Assembly (NCBI RefSeq): GCF_030817595.1 | Contig: NZ_JAUSZN010000001.1 | Location: 504,001-568,000 of the forward strand | Reading direction: 5' to 3' | From: Neobacillus niacini | GTDB lineage: Bacteria; Bacillota; Bacilli; Bacillales; Cytobacillaceae | DNA: 64,000 nucleotides | Shown: positions 37,677 to 46,717 of the stretch, piece by piece | Position numbering within the stretch: position 1 is the first letter of the stretch | How the letters are laid out: every line of letters starts with the position of its first letter | Translations under genes and position numbers: made by a program | The notes under the pieces: generated by a model | Told to the model about the DNA's origin: nothing | The model's database searches: none | What the model saw: only the letters and a program-made list of their open reading frames with translations

Positions 37677-38390
37677 ATGGGGGGAATAAATATCATTTCA
37701 ATCATTACTTGTACAGTAAGAGAACATTTAATTAGTAATATCATTGAGAACTACACGAATCAATTATTTCAAGATAAGGAGCTTATTATTATATTAAATA
37801 AAGATGAGATGGATATAAACCTCATAAAGGGAAAAATTGGAGGCATTGAGGGTATTACTATTTATCAGCTTCCCCAAGATTATTCGCTTGGAGAATGTTT
37901 AAATTATGGTATAGGGAAAGCAAAATATGATGTCATCGCAAAGTTTGATGATGACGATTATTATGGTCCGGAGTATTTAACAGAGGCAATGAATGCATTA
38001 AAAACAACAAATGCTAGTATCGTCGGTAAAGAAGAATTTTTTGTTTTTTTGAAAAGTAATCATGCATTACTATTGCGAGGTCACGGGCTAAGTAACAAAT
38101 ATGTTAAGCATGTTAGTGGAGCAACCTTGGTTTTTGAAAAGTCCATAATAGATAAAATTAAGTTTCCCAACTTGACATTGGGAGAAGATACTGAATTTCA
38201 AAAGAAATGCATTATACATGGTTATAGAATCTATTCAAGTAGCAGGTATAATTTTGCAGCGATAAGAGAAAATGATGTAAATGAACATACCTGGAAAGTT
38301 AGTGATAAAAGACTTATTGAACATGGAGAAATTGTTGCATATACAGATGACTTTAAAAGTATGGTTATTAGAAAATTAGATGAAATATAA
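37677..38390 (+). CDS. Glycosyltransferase family 2 (GT-A)
   Basis: The 237-residue protein carries ISIITCTVREHLISNIIENY at the N-terminus and the metal site FDDDDYYGPEYL (about residues 83-94), the marks of GT2. The start is uncertain: the ATG at 37677 has only AAGG directly before it, while the GGGGGG that would make a good ribosome binding site lies just inside the frame, pointing to a non-ATG start (ATC or ATT) a few codons on. The protein ends at a hairpin that also serves the convergent wecB. Its sugar is unknown. Confidence 0.83.
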   Translation: MGGINIISIITCTVREHLISNIIENYTNQLFQDKELIIILNKDEMDINLIKGKIGGIEGITIYQLPQDYSLGECLNYGIGKAKYDVIAKFDDDDYYGPEYLTEAMNALKTTNASIVGKEEFFVFLKSNHALLLRGHGLSNKYVKHVSGATLVFEKSIIDKIKFPNLTLGEDTEFQKKCIIHGYRIYSSSRYNFAAIRENDVNEHTWKVSDKRLIEHGEIVAYTDDFKSMVIRKLDEI

Positions 38391-38424
38391 AAATGCAGAG
38401 ATTAAGAAATCTCTGCATTTTTAT
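38391..38424. terminator. Bidirectional terminator between glycosyltransferase and wecB
   Basis: A perfect 13-bp stem AAATGCAGAGATT/AATCTCTGCATTT with a 4-base loop and a T run, directly after the stop codon. Confidence 0.92.
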
Positions 38425-38429
38425 GGGGT

Positions 38430-39589
38430 TCAATCAACAGGTGGGCATTTAAATAAATCGGTTGGTTTATTACGTTCACCAAACTTATAAAGGATCGTCT
38501 CAACAATCCGTCTTGAGGCTTCACCATCTCCAAATGGATTTGAAGCTTGTGCCATTTTCTGATAAACCTGTGTATCTGTTAAAAGTTCATGAGCCATTGA
38601 AAAGATAGATGTTTCGTTAGTTCCTGCTAATTTTAGTGTTCCGGCTTTAATTCCCTCGGGTCTTTCTGTTGTATCTCGAAGGACTACTACTGGAACACCT
38701 AACGAAGGAGCTTCTTCTTGGATGCCGCCGCTATCGGTTAATATTAAATACGATCGAGCTGCGAAATTTTGAAAGTCTATGACCCCTAAAGGTTGAGTCA
38801 AATGGATTCGTGCATGGTCGCCCAAAATGTATTTTGCATCATCCTGTACCAACGGATTTAAATGAACAGGAAAGACGACCTGGATATCCTTATGTTCATT
38901 AACCAGTCTTTTTATTGCACGAAATATATTGCGCATAGGTTGACCTAAATTTTCTCGTCTATGTGCCGTTACTAAAATAAGACGATCGTTTCTATTTTAT
39001 CAAAAATTTCATGAGAATAAGATGTTGTAACAGTTAACTTAAGTGCGTCAATAGCTGTATTACCTGTAACAAAAATAGATTCTCTGTTTTTATTTTCACG
39101 TATTAAGTTTTTTTCAGCCTCCAATGTTGGGGCAAAGTGTATGTCTGCCAAATTACCTGTTAATTGTCGGTTAACTTCCTCAGGATAAGGAGAATGTTTA
39201 TTATAAGTGCGAAGGCCTGCCTCGACATGTCCAATTAATACTTGATTGTAAAAAGCCGCAAGACTTGCTGCAAAAGTTGTTGTTGTATCCCCATGGACTA
39301 ATACGAGATTAGGTTTTTCTATTTTAATGATTTCATCGATACCATTAAGAACTCGAGTAGTAATACTGGAGAGTGATTGGCGGTCTGTCATAATATTTAA
39401 ATCATAATTAGGTTTAAGAGCGAATACCTTAAGAACTTGATCAAGCATTTCTCGATGTTGTGCTGTGACTGCTACAATGGATTCTATTTTATCTTTATAG
39501 TTGCTTAATTCATGTATTACCGGAGCCATTTTAATTGCTTCTGGTCTAGTTCCAAAAATTGTAAGCGCTTTAATCTTGCCTTTATCCAT
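38430..39589 (-). pseudogene. wecB: UDP-N-acetylglucosamine 2-epimerase, frameshifted
   Basis: Two frames join to one ~386-residue WecB/MnaA protein. The upstream part (39589 to about 38990) carries [40 protein letters not shown] and HVEAGLRT, all hallmark motifs. The downstream part carries TDSGGIQEEAP, GVPVVVLRDTTERPEG and FGDGEAS. Between them the expected [19 protein letters not shown] is encoded, but in the second frame: one base appears lost in GAAACGATCG near 38992-38998. WecB turns UDP-GlcNAc into UDP-ManNAc for teichoic acid or capsule. If the frameshift is real, this copy is inactive and another epimerase must exist elsewhere in the genome. Confidence 0.88.
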
Positions 39590-39854
39590 TTTTTAACTCC
39601 TTCATTAAATATCAAAGACAAACACAAAATTGTGATGGGAAAACTAATACCTTATTTCAATAATATGTTAGTAAATGGTTGTTCGTGTATGAATTTAATT
39701 ACAAATTATTTTAAATGAATGAAAGATTTATACAAACATAATTTGGAGAAGATCATAAGATAAATATGATAGATAAATTGCGTTTTGGATATTGTCCAAA
39801 AGATTTTTTAAGAGAGTTATATAATGATCTCGTTCGTTTGAAAGGAGGGAAAAA

Positions 39855-41348
39855 ATGGAGATTGGAGTAGTTCTTCCAGTTTACAATCAGAAGCCACAAT
39901 ATATTGATGAATGTATTCAATCAATAGAATCCCAAAATTTTCGTGATTTCCAATTAGTGATTGTTATTGATGGTGCGAATCATGAAACCGTTCAAGCTGT
40001 AAAAGAAGCAACTAAAATGTTAACGATTCCCTGCGAGATCATTTTGCGAAATGAGAATAAAGGGATTGCATATTCTCTAAATCAAGGATTCTCACATTTA
40101 AACCACTGTAGGTTTTTAACTTGGGTTTCCAGTGATAATCGACATTATCGAAATTTTTTACAAACGCTTTACGAACAATTGGTAAATGCATCTGAGGATA
40201 CTGTTTTAGTTTATTCACTTTTTAATCTTATTGATGAGAATGGAAAAAGCAGGGACAATAATGAAATTCGCCGAGGTAAAATGGTGAAATTTATGTCACA
40301 GAATAAAGAAGACATACTGCAACAAAACTTTATAGGGGCGTCCTTTTTATTTAAACAAGCTGCTTTTACTAAGGCGGGAGGATACGATTCTAAATTTGAA
40401 AAGGTTGAAGATTATGAGTTTTGGATTCGACTTCTTAGAATTGGCGAAATTAAATTTATCCCTCAGTTTTTGATGGAATACAGATTAAATGGGGAACATT
40501 CTTATACCACAATCACACCACGAGAAGACATAAAGATTAAAAGTATAGCGGCAAGTAATTATCATCGCATAAAGCAAGGGGATACTCCGAAAGTTACAGT
40601 ATTGATTAGCTTTTATAATGAGCGAAAATATATTAGACAAGCAATCGGAAGTGTATTAACTCAAACGTTTAAAGATTTTCAATTGATAATAGTTGATGAT
40701 GGTTCTACAGATAATCCTTGGGACGAGATTTTTAAATTTAATGATGCAAGAATAATCCCACTTAAAATTGAAAATGGTGGGAAGGCAAGAGCATTAAATT
40801 TAGGATTAACCTATGCATTAGGTGAATATATATTGGAACTTGATGGTGATGATTGGTTAGAAGAAGATGCGATTGAAACAATGGTAGATGCAATGTCCAA
40901 ACAACCGGACGATGTGGGTCTCTGTTATGGGAATAGAAAGAAATGGATTCAAAAGAGATACACAGTTGTACCAGGTCCTGTTTACAAAGGGATGAATTAT
41001 AAAAATAAATATGAAGTATTAACCGAAAGGAAAACACACTGCCCTCGGTTATATAGAAAAAGTGCACTCGATCACATAGGTGGATGGCCAATAAGCCAAG
41101 CTGAGGACTTTAAGATTATGTTAAAGCTGGCGGACCACTATAAGTTTTATTGGATTGACAAAACGCTTTATAATCAGCGTCATCATAAGAATAACATTAC
41201 TTTACGACAACAAAAAGAAAATGAACAACAAACAAAAGAAATGATAGAGGAAGTCCTTAAAGAATGGGGGGATATTTTCAAACCAGAATTTATAGAAAAA
41301 AATGGTCTTATTGAAAAAGTTAATCTTTCTAAAAAGAATAAAAGATAG
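39855..41348 (+). CDS. Two-domain glycosyltransferase family 2
   Basis: The 497-residue protein has two GT-A domains in tandem. The first opens at EIGVVLPVYNQKPQYIDECI, with a SSDNR metal-site variant near residue 95; the second opens at KVTVLISFYNERKYIRQAIGSVL (about residue 248) with VDDGSTDNP and the strict metal site LELDGDDW. Tandem GT-A enzymes often add alternating sugars to a polymer, as in chondroitin- or hyaluronan-like synthases; that is only an analogy here. There is no membrane segment. GAAAGGAGGG lies 6 bases before the ATG. The 265 bases before it contain no gene. Confidence 0.87.
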   Translation: MEIGVVLPVYNQKPQYIDECIQSIESQNFRDFQLVIVIDGANHETVQAVKEATKMLTIPCEIILRNENKGIAYSLNQGFSHLNHCRFLTWVSSDNRHYRNFLQTLYEQLVNASEDTVLVYSLFNLIDENGKSRDNNEIRRGKMVKFMSQNKEDILQQNFIGASFLFKQAAFTKAGGYDSKFEKVEDYEFWIRLLRIGEIKFIPQFLMEYRLNGEHSYTTITPREDIKIKSIAASNYHRIKQGDTPKVTVLISFYNERKYIRQAIGSVLTQTFKDFQLIIVDDGSTDNPWDEIFKFNDARIIPLKIENGGKARALNLGLTYALGEYILELDGDDWLEEDAIETMVDAMSKQPDDVGLCYGNRKKWIQKRYTVVPGPVYKGMNYKNKYEVLTERKTHCPRLYRKSALDHIGGWPISQAEDFKIMLKLADHYKFYWIDKTLYNQRHHKNNITLRQQKENEQQTKEMIEEVLKEWGDIFKPEFIEKNGLIEKVNLSKKNKR

Positions 41349-41367
41349 ATATAAGGTCACCGCAAAA

Positions 41368-41404
41368 AAACACCTCTTTTAGAATCAAAAAGGAGGTGTT
41401 TTTG
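41368..41404. terminator. Bidirectional terminator between two glycosyltransferase genes
   Basis: AACACCTC pairs with GAGGTGTT through an A/T-rich inner region, with T runs on both strands, between convergent genes. Confidence 0.88.
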
Positions 41405-41410
41405 AATTTA

Positions 41411-42175
41411 TCACATATCCAGCCCATAATGCTTTTTATAGTATTCCTTAGCTTCCTGCAGTTTCTCGGGCTGACGAAGATTTGAACTGGGGACTGCATT
41501 TGCTTTATGAACCGCAACTGCGTTTTTGCATACGATGGTTTCATTAATGCCTAAGTTTTTACAGATTAGAAAAAAGGCTGAATCTTCACGAACAAATAAA
41601 CTTGGTATGGTTACTTCCTTCTTGAGTGCATCGCGGCAAAGGACTAAACAACCTAAAGGACCCCAATCAGTCACGGTGTACGTTCCCGAAACAGTTTGAT
41701 TTGCTCTTCTTTTCAAGGTGTTACCTCTAAAATTCATCCTAGAACCGGCAATTTGAACTCTTCCGCGTGAATCTGTTACAACTCCTGTAAAGATTGAATG
41801 CTTTGGGTGATCCTCAATGCCCGTTATGATGGCTTCAAACCATCCTTCATGTATGAGCATATCATCATCGAGAGAAATAATAATATCAAACTTTTCTTTC
41901 ATTACCTCAAATAAAAAATGCCGACCTCCTCCACACCCGACGGGGTCCTTGTTTATTTCTCCTAGATCGTTGAAGCATTGAAGGGTGATTTCATTAATTT
42001 TCGTTATAGGAATGACACTCTTAATCTCATCATAAAGCTGAGGTCCAGCATCATTATATATATAGATTACGAAGGGCGGAGGGACAAACTTAACCAGGCG
42101 TTCTAAGTTCTCAACCAATACTTGTTTCCTTACTTTAACTGTAGTGATCATGATGCCAATTGACTTACTTTGCAT
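41411..42175 (-). CDS. GT-A type glycosyltransferase
   Basis: The 254-residue protein begins SIGIMITTVKVRKQVLVENL, has YIYNDAG in the place of the usual nucleotide loop, GGRHFLFEVM, and the metal motif IISLDDDMLIHEGW near residue 100. It is therefore a GT2-like transferase. WGPLGCLVLCRDAL and FVREDSAFF mark the acceptor half. An AAAGGAG site is 5-6 bases before the ATG. The protein kinase gene lies 49 bases upstream on the same strand, so the pair may be co-transcribed. Confidence 0.8.
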   Translation of the reverse strand: MQSKSIGIMITTVKVRKQVLVENLERLVKFVPPPFVIYIYNDAGPQLYDEIKSVIPITKINEITLQCFNDLGEINKDPVGCGGGRHFLFEVMKEKFDIIISLDDDMLIHEGWFEAIITGIEDHPKHSIFTGVVTDSRGRVQIAGSRMNFRGNTLKRRANQTVSGTYTVTDWGPLGCLVLCRDALKKEVTIPSLFVREDSAFFLICKNLGINETIVCKNAVAVHKANAVPSSNLRQPEKLQEAKEYYKKHYGLDM

Positions 42176-42224
42176 GATTTACTCCTTTCTAAATTCTCTC
42201 TGTAGCAAGGGATGTTGTACTTGA

Positions 42225-42980
42225 TTACTGAGTATTTCTAAGAGCGGAAATAGCTATTTTTAATTCATTTGCAGATTGATAGCGGTCGCTTTTTTTATAA
42301 CTTGTTGCCTTCTTTAAAACACTTTGTAGTGCGGCATCTTTGACTTGATTACAAGCCTTTTCGAGAAAGAAGGGGGCTTTGCCATTTAATAAATATAAAA
42401 GGATACAAGCAATACTATAAAGATCGGTACTATCGTTAAGAGGCGATAAACCTTTCCTTTTCTGCTCGGGCGGGTAAAAACCTAGTGTACCTATCATAGG
42501 CTTGCCATGGAATTGTCCATTCTTGTCTTTGTGAACGGTACATCCGAAGTCTATAATTTGAATAGATTGTTGATCTTTAGAGAGGAGTATATTGTGCGGT
42601 GAAAGGTCACAGTGAAGCAGCCCTGCTTTATGAAAAGGTGCTATCCCTTCTAGAATGTTTAGTGTTATTTCTATTGCTTTGTTAGGGGGGTAAATTTTTC
42701 CATATTTATAGAAACCAAGTCTTTCACCGTTTATATACCCCATTACAATATAGGCATACAGTTGATCTTCAAAAAAGTCTATATATTCACAGAGAAAGGG
42801 ATGTCTAGGAATTTTTTTCAAGATATCAGATTCTTTATGCGCCTCATCACTATTACTCATGCGCTTAATTGCAACTTCCCGATTAGAAGTTGTATCGATT
42901 CCTTTAAACACTTGGCTGGTTCGACCCTCGCCTATATGCTCAGAAAAATATTTATATCTTCCGTTTTTTAATTCTTGCAT
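42225..42980 (-). CDS. Soluble Hanks-type Ser/Thr protein kinase
   Basis: The 251-residue protein is little more than a kinase domain: GEGRTSQVFKG (17-27) is the Gly loop, K39 in VAIK and E50 pair for ATP binding, HCDLSPHN (123-130) is the catalytic loop with D125, D144-F-G binds metal, and PPEQ replaces APE. The catalytic-loop Lys of HRDLKPxN is Ser here. There is no transmembrane helix or PASTA domain, unlike PrkC. AAGGAG lies about 14 bases upstream of the ATG, somewhat far. With glycosyltransferase genes on both sides it may regulate glycan assembly or spore coat, but the targets are unknown. Confidence 0.88.
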   Translation of the reverse strand: MQELKNGRYKYFSEHIGEGRTSQVFKGIDTTSNREVAIKRMSNSDEAHKESDILKKIPRHPFLCEYIDFFEDQLYAYIVMGYINGERLGFYKYGKIYPPNKAIEITLNILEGIAPFHKAGLLHCDLSPHNILLSKDQQSIQIIDFGCTVHKDKNGQFHGKPMIGTLGFYPPEQKRKGLSPLNDSTDLYSIACILLYLLNGKAPFFLEKACNQVKDAALQSVLKKATSYKKSDRYQSANELKIAISALRNTQ

Positions 42981-43092
42981 TAATATTAATCTTCGCTCCT
43001 TCGATATTAATACGTTTTTACTATCTTATGTCATGAGGGAAAATGGTTTCCTCATTTAGTTAAACAGAAGTTGTTAGATGTATGATCAATAA

Positions 43093-43123
43093 GAGGTTGA
43101 ATTCGGTGTGCATCGAACTCAAC
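43093..43123 (-). terminator. Probable terminator after the M14 peptidase gene
   Basis: GGTTGA and the inner CG/AATT bases pair across 43093-43123 to give an imperfect hairpin; on the minus strand it is followed by TCTTATT, a weak T tract. It separates the peptidase from the kinase gene. Confidence 0.55.
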
Positions 43124-43160
43124 CCCTATTCCTGTCTTTTTATTTCTTGGATATCTTGAA

Positions 43161-45191
43161 CTAAGAATTAATAGCGTTCTCTAGAATGGTAAATAAATGT
43201 TCTGGTTGAGCCCTGTGACAAATTTCTAAGCCAATTAATAGGACATCACGAGTTTTTTCTTTAATAATGACAGGATAACCCTTTGCATTTTCAAAATCTG
43301 GCCAATTTCCTGCAATCAATCCGTCTTCGTCGCTTGATAAGCTCGCGATGATTTCCACACCATCTGTATTCGAAAACCAAACAGGTCGATAGACATAACC
43401 AATATCTTTAGGTGAATAGCCCTCATTAATAGGGTGGTCACGGTAATCGACGTGAATAATGGCATTATTGTTCCTCTGACTGGTATTTACTGTACAATTG
43501 GTTAAATTAAAGATACTTTTTGTAATCAAAGCTGGTCCCGCTCCAATTGCTATGAATTTGCCTCCGTTTGTGAGAAAATACTCAATTGTTTTTTTACACC
43601 TTTTTTGTTGTTGTTTCGATTCAAGTACATGCTTTTGATAGTGTGGTTTAACTCTTTCTTTCGTATAAAACAAATGCTCGAATCCATTATAAATAAGTAC
43701 ATCAATATCTTTTAAGGATTGTTTATTAAACAAACTTCTTGGATGAAACTCTTTTACCGTGTAACCGAGCTTTAATAAGCAGCTTTTAAGGCCTGCATGA
43801 GATTGCTTTCTATAAAACCCGCCATCATAAATAATTCCAATTCTTTTGTCATGTGACGTCTTAATTTCTTCTTGATCAGGAATATCCATATTAGTTATTT
43901 CTTTAGTTTCAAAAAGGAGTGATATTGAAGTTGTTATACTTTGAACTCCCCAAAGGAGAGGTAAGCTCCAAACACATATATCTGAAAAATTCCCCTTAGG
44001 TTCTTTTTCTCCTTTCCATAGCAGGGTATTGGCTAGCACGGCTTTAGCTTGGTCCATTCGTACCACAAATGTTCCTTTTGGAACAAACAATTCCTCGACG
44101 GTTGTGTCCTCTAATGTAATATCTACTCTTACACCGTTGTTAATGAGATGATTGACGAGCCTGTTTACCTTGTGGGAATTACTGTCTGATTCAGTGAAAA
44201 TATAAAAAGATGGAAAAAAATCGTTTGGGTGATTAGGGTGGTTCGAATCAATTCCTCTTTGAAAAAAAAGCAGGTAGTCTGAAAGAATTTCCTCTTTATT
44301 ATCAATTAATAGACGACAAGCTCCTAAAATGGCTTGTAACATCCAGGGAATGCTATCGTTATCGCTGCTAGGTGCCTCGACCGTACACCCTATTGCTCCG
44401 TGTAAAATGGCATAACTTGACGTGCAAAATGGTGCATAATCATCCCATCCTGAAGATAGGTCTCTAAACGGAATACAGACTCCCTCCATATTTTTATATC
44501 TGCTGGAAAAAAAGTTGTTTCTATGAAGCAACAAATTTTTTTCCATTTCTTCGGCCATCGGTAATGCCCACTTAATGAAGAGGTCATATTCATAATGAGG
44601 GTTGTGTGGATGAGTACATGGTTCAATCACTCCAATTTTATCTTTGAATCTAGAAACGTATCCATGGAGGTCAAATAAAACAACGGGGTTACATGTCTTT
44701 ATGAGGTTAACAATTGCTTTTGTTTCTGGTTGGGTTTGAAAAATAAAGTCCCTGTTTAAATCAAATCCATTTTCATTATATCTTGTCCCCTTATTAAGAC
44801 CATCAGGGTTAGCCATCGGTACACAGATAAAAATAAAATGTTTCAATAATTCTGATGCGTTCCCGTTTTCGTTCTTCTTTATATAATTAACTAACTCTAG
44901 GACCACTTTTGCACCAACTGGTTCAGTTCCGTGAATAGAAGCGTTAATAAGGATTGGTAATTTCATATCCTTATACGTACTAGTATGTCTTGAAGGTTTA
45001 GAAGTTAGTTCTTTATATTGTTTTTGACAATAGGAAATCCCATATTTCATTGGGTCTTCACTAATTACAATGCAATCTATATCTTCTCCCAATACCGATT
45101 TTCCAATGGTTTCAATTAAAAAATTAGGGTTATCTAGTTCATTTTTTAAAATCCTTTTTATTTTTTGAACTAAAGTTACATGTCGAACCAT
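43161..45191 (-). CDS. M14-family zinc carboxypeptidase with C-terminal GATase-like domain
   Basis: The 676-residue protein has no signal peptide. The peptidase domain (about residues 20-300) shows H87-x2-E90 in SIHGTEP, NPDG, R147 in DLNRDF and the third zinc ligand H176 in FDLHG, with the catalytic Glu in GCTVEAPS. The C-terminal half (about 440-676) opens with KRIGIIYDGGFYRKQ and has TNGGKFIAIGAG, the look of a class I glutamine amidotransferase-type flavodoxin fold without a clear catalytic Cys. Family members cut C-terminal residues from peptides or peptidoglycan stems. The cytoplasmic location makes the substrate unclear. GGGAGGG precedes the ATG. Confidence 0.87.
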   Translation of the reverse strand: MVRHVTLVQKIKRILKNELDNPNFLIETIGKSVLGEDIDCIVISEDPMKYGISYCQKQYKELTSKPSRHTSTYKDMKLPILINASIHGTEPVGAKVVLELVNYIKKNENGNASELLKHFIFICVPMANPDGLNKGTRYNENGFDLNRDFIFQTQPETKAIVNLIKTCNPVVLFDLHGYVSRFKDKIGVIEPCTHPHNPHYEYDLFIKWALPMAEEMEKNLLLHRNNFFSSRYKNMEGVCIPFRDLSSGWDDYAPFCTSSYAILHGAIGCTVEAPSSDNDSIPWMLQAILGACRLLIDNKEEILSDYLLFFQRGIDSNHPNHPNDFFPSFYIFTESDSNSHKVNRLVNHLINNGVRVDITLEDTTVEELFVPKGTFVVRMDQAKAVLANTLLWKGEKEPKGNFSDICVWSLPLLWGVQSITTSISLLFETKEITNMDIPDQEEIKTSHDKRIGIIYDGGFYRKQSHAGLKSCLLKLGYTVKEFHPRSLFNKQSLKDIDVLIYNGFEHLFYTKERVKPHYQKHVLESKQQQKRCKKTIEYFLTNGGKFIAIGAGPALITKSIFNLTNCTVNTSQRNNNAIIHVDYRDHPINEGYSPKDIGYVYRPVWFSNTDGVEIIASLSSDEDGLIAGNWPDFENAKGYPVIIKEKTRDVLLIGLEICHRAQPEHLFTILENAINS

Positions 45192-45386
45192 GCTATTCCC
45201 TCCCAGTTTTATAGTTTTGAGGTAAGTTCAGCTTTTGTTCGGTTCAATGGCTTTTCGACTGACCTTATAATAGTTAATTCAATTGGAGTGAAAAATGAAA
45301 TAGATGAATCAATCATTTATTTAGGGTTTTGTTATTTTAAGAAATAATACTAAAATAGATAATAAGTCTGTTTGTATTTTAATAGG

Positions 45387-45401
45387 TTATAATCATTATT
45401 A
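45387..45401 (+). promoter_or_regulatory. Possible PerR/Fur-type operator
   Basis: TTATAATCATTATTA matches the PerR operator TTATAATNATTATAA at 14 of 15 positions, 40 bases before the 45441 gene, and contains a TATAAT that could be its -10 box. The region is very AT-rich, so chance is possible. The 249-base gap before the gene holds nothing else I can name. Confidence 0.4.
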
Positions 45402-45440
45402 TTAGTATTGTGTGGAACATTGGTATGGGGGAATGGTTTA

Positions 45441-45932
45441 ATGGCTGCAGTAAAGTCAGTTAAAATTGATGGTGAGACTATACAAATTTTTAATAGCGCC
45501 ATTTATATCTTTGAATCTACTTCGGGGTATACACTTGAATTGGATTTGATCGTTAGTGAAGTTACGGAGAGAAAATATAAGAAAGAGCAAAATTTAATTA
45601 TTGAGATAGAATTAGAAAATGGCAGGCTGATTGATTCTATTATGCACTTAAAAACATTGTCAGGAGGATTACCACAGCTTAATTTATTCTGTGACCTCGA
45701 CTCCATTGATGAGTACGAAGAACTTGAAAGGGTAAATGAAAATAGTTCATCGTTTCCGAATGTAGAAGAGGGAATTACATTAGAAGAGATTAGAAAAGTA
45801 GAAATGCCGAATGAGAACATTAGCCTAAAATTACATTTGCCCATCGATCAGGTCGAATGGTTAAAAAGCCAAAAAAAGGCTAGTTTAAACGAAATGTTAA
45901 GCGCGTTTATATCTGAATATTGGAAAAAATAG
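45441..45932 (+). CDS. Unknown protein with ribbon-helix-helix-like C-terminus
   Basis: The start at 45441 (MAAVKSVKIDGE) is chosen since GGGGGAA lies just upstream; an in-frame codon at 45408 lacks one. I do not recognise the 163-residue protein. The N-terminal ~100 residues look beta-rich and acidic. The last ~38 residues, from ISLKLHLPIDQVEWL to EMLSAFISEYWKK, resemble the strand-helix-helix of CopG-type DNA-binding proteins. No partner toxin is adjacent. The NUDIX gene starts about 80 bases later without a clear terminator. Confidence 0.6.
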   Translation: MAAVKSVKIDGETIQIFNSAIYIFESTSGYTLELDLIVSEVTERKYKKEQNLIIEIELENGRLIDSIMHLKTLSGGLPQLNLFCDLDSIDEYEELERVNENSSSFPNVEEGITLEEIRKVEMPNENISLKLHLPIDQVEWLKSQKKASLNEMLSAFISEYWKK

Positions 45933-46014
45933 GAAGGAAGGAGTAATCTCATAGGAAGTGGAATAAATATAATATCGGATTATACGTTGTTTTTAAAAGA
46001 GGGGTGGGACTCAA

Positions 46015-46695
46015 TTGGCTGCAACTCCAAAACCGGCCTCAACTGTAGTGTTGATGGACGAATTATCTAGGGTGTATCTAACAAAGCGACCAAGCACTAT
46101 GAAGTTTTTGGGCGGATTTCATGTGTTCCCTGGAGGAACGGTAGAAAGTCATGATACATTAGTGCAAGATGAATATGTAAATTGTGATGAAGCACTAATT
46201 TCTATTAATCTTTCATATTATATTGCGGCAGCTAGAGAATTGTTTGAAGAAGTGGGGATATTGCTGTGTAATTCGTTAGATGGTCTCCCGGTTTTATTGT
46301 CTAAGGAGAAGGCTGTGAAATATCGAAATGATCTTGTGAAGAACGAAATCCATTTTATTCAGGTATTAGAGCAAGAAAAGGTTTATTTTGATCCTCAATG
46401 TTTAACTTATTTCGGGCAAATTATTACACCGGAGGAAAGTCCGATTCGTTTCGATACCCGTTTTTTTCTAGCAAAACTTCCACAAGGACAAACTCCAGAA
46501 CCAGACCAAAACGAAATTGATGGAGCGATGTGGATTAAGCCGGAAGACGCAATAACTGCACTTGAAAATGAACAAATTAAACTCGCACCACCAACGATTC
46601 TTACCCTTCGAGCGATCATTGATTTTAAAAAAAGTGGCGTCTTAAAGATGGCTGTAACAAAAGAGGATTTAATGAAATTGTTTAAGTATTTATAA
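46015..46695 (+). CDS. NUDIX hydrolase, NUDT19-like
   Basis: The 226-residue protein starts at TTG 46015, spaced 7 bases from GGGGTGGG. It has LGGFHVFPGGTVE, then an insertion of about 30 residues, then AARELFEEVGILL, which completes the NUDIX box (REx2EExG with metal-binding Glu residues). The split box with a long insert is typical of NUDT7/NUDT19-type hydrolases, which cut CoA esters or other nucleoside diphosphate derivatives. A GNAT gene starts 22 bases downstream, so the two are probably co-transcribed. Confidence 0.87.
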   Translation: MAATPKPASTVVLMDELSRVYLTKRPSTMKFLGGFHVFPGGTVESHDTLVQDEYVNCDEALISINLSYYIAAARELFEEVGILLCNSLDGLPVLLSKEKAVKYRNDLVKNEIHFIQVLEQEKVYFDPQCLTYFGQIITPEESPIRFDTRFFLAKLPQGQTPEPDQNEIDGAMWIKPEDAITALENEQIKLAPPTILTLRAIIDFKKSGVLKMAVTKEDLMKLFKYL

Positions 46696-46717
46696 TAGTA
46701 AAAAGGGGATCGCTTCC

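Noticed and set aside
45441..45932. Toxin-antitoxin module suggested by the CopG-like tail
   Set aside because: No small toxin-like gene adjoins it; the next gene is a NUDIX hydrolase about 80 bases away.
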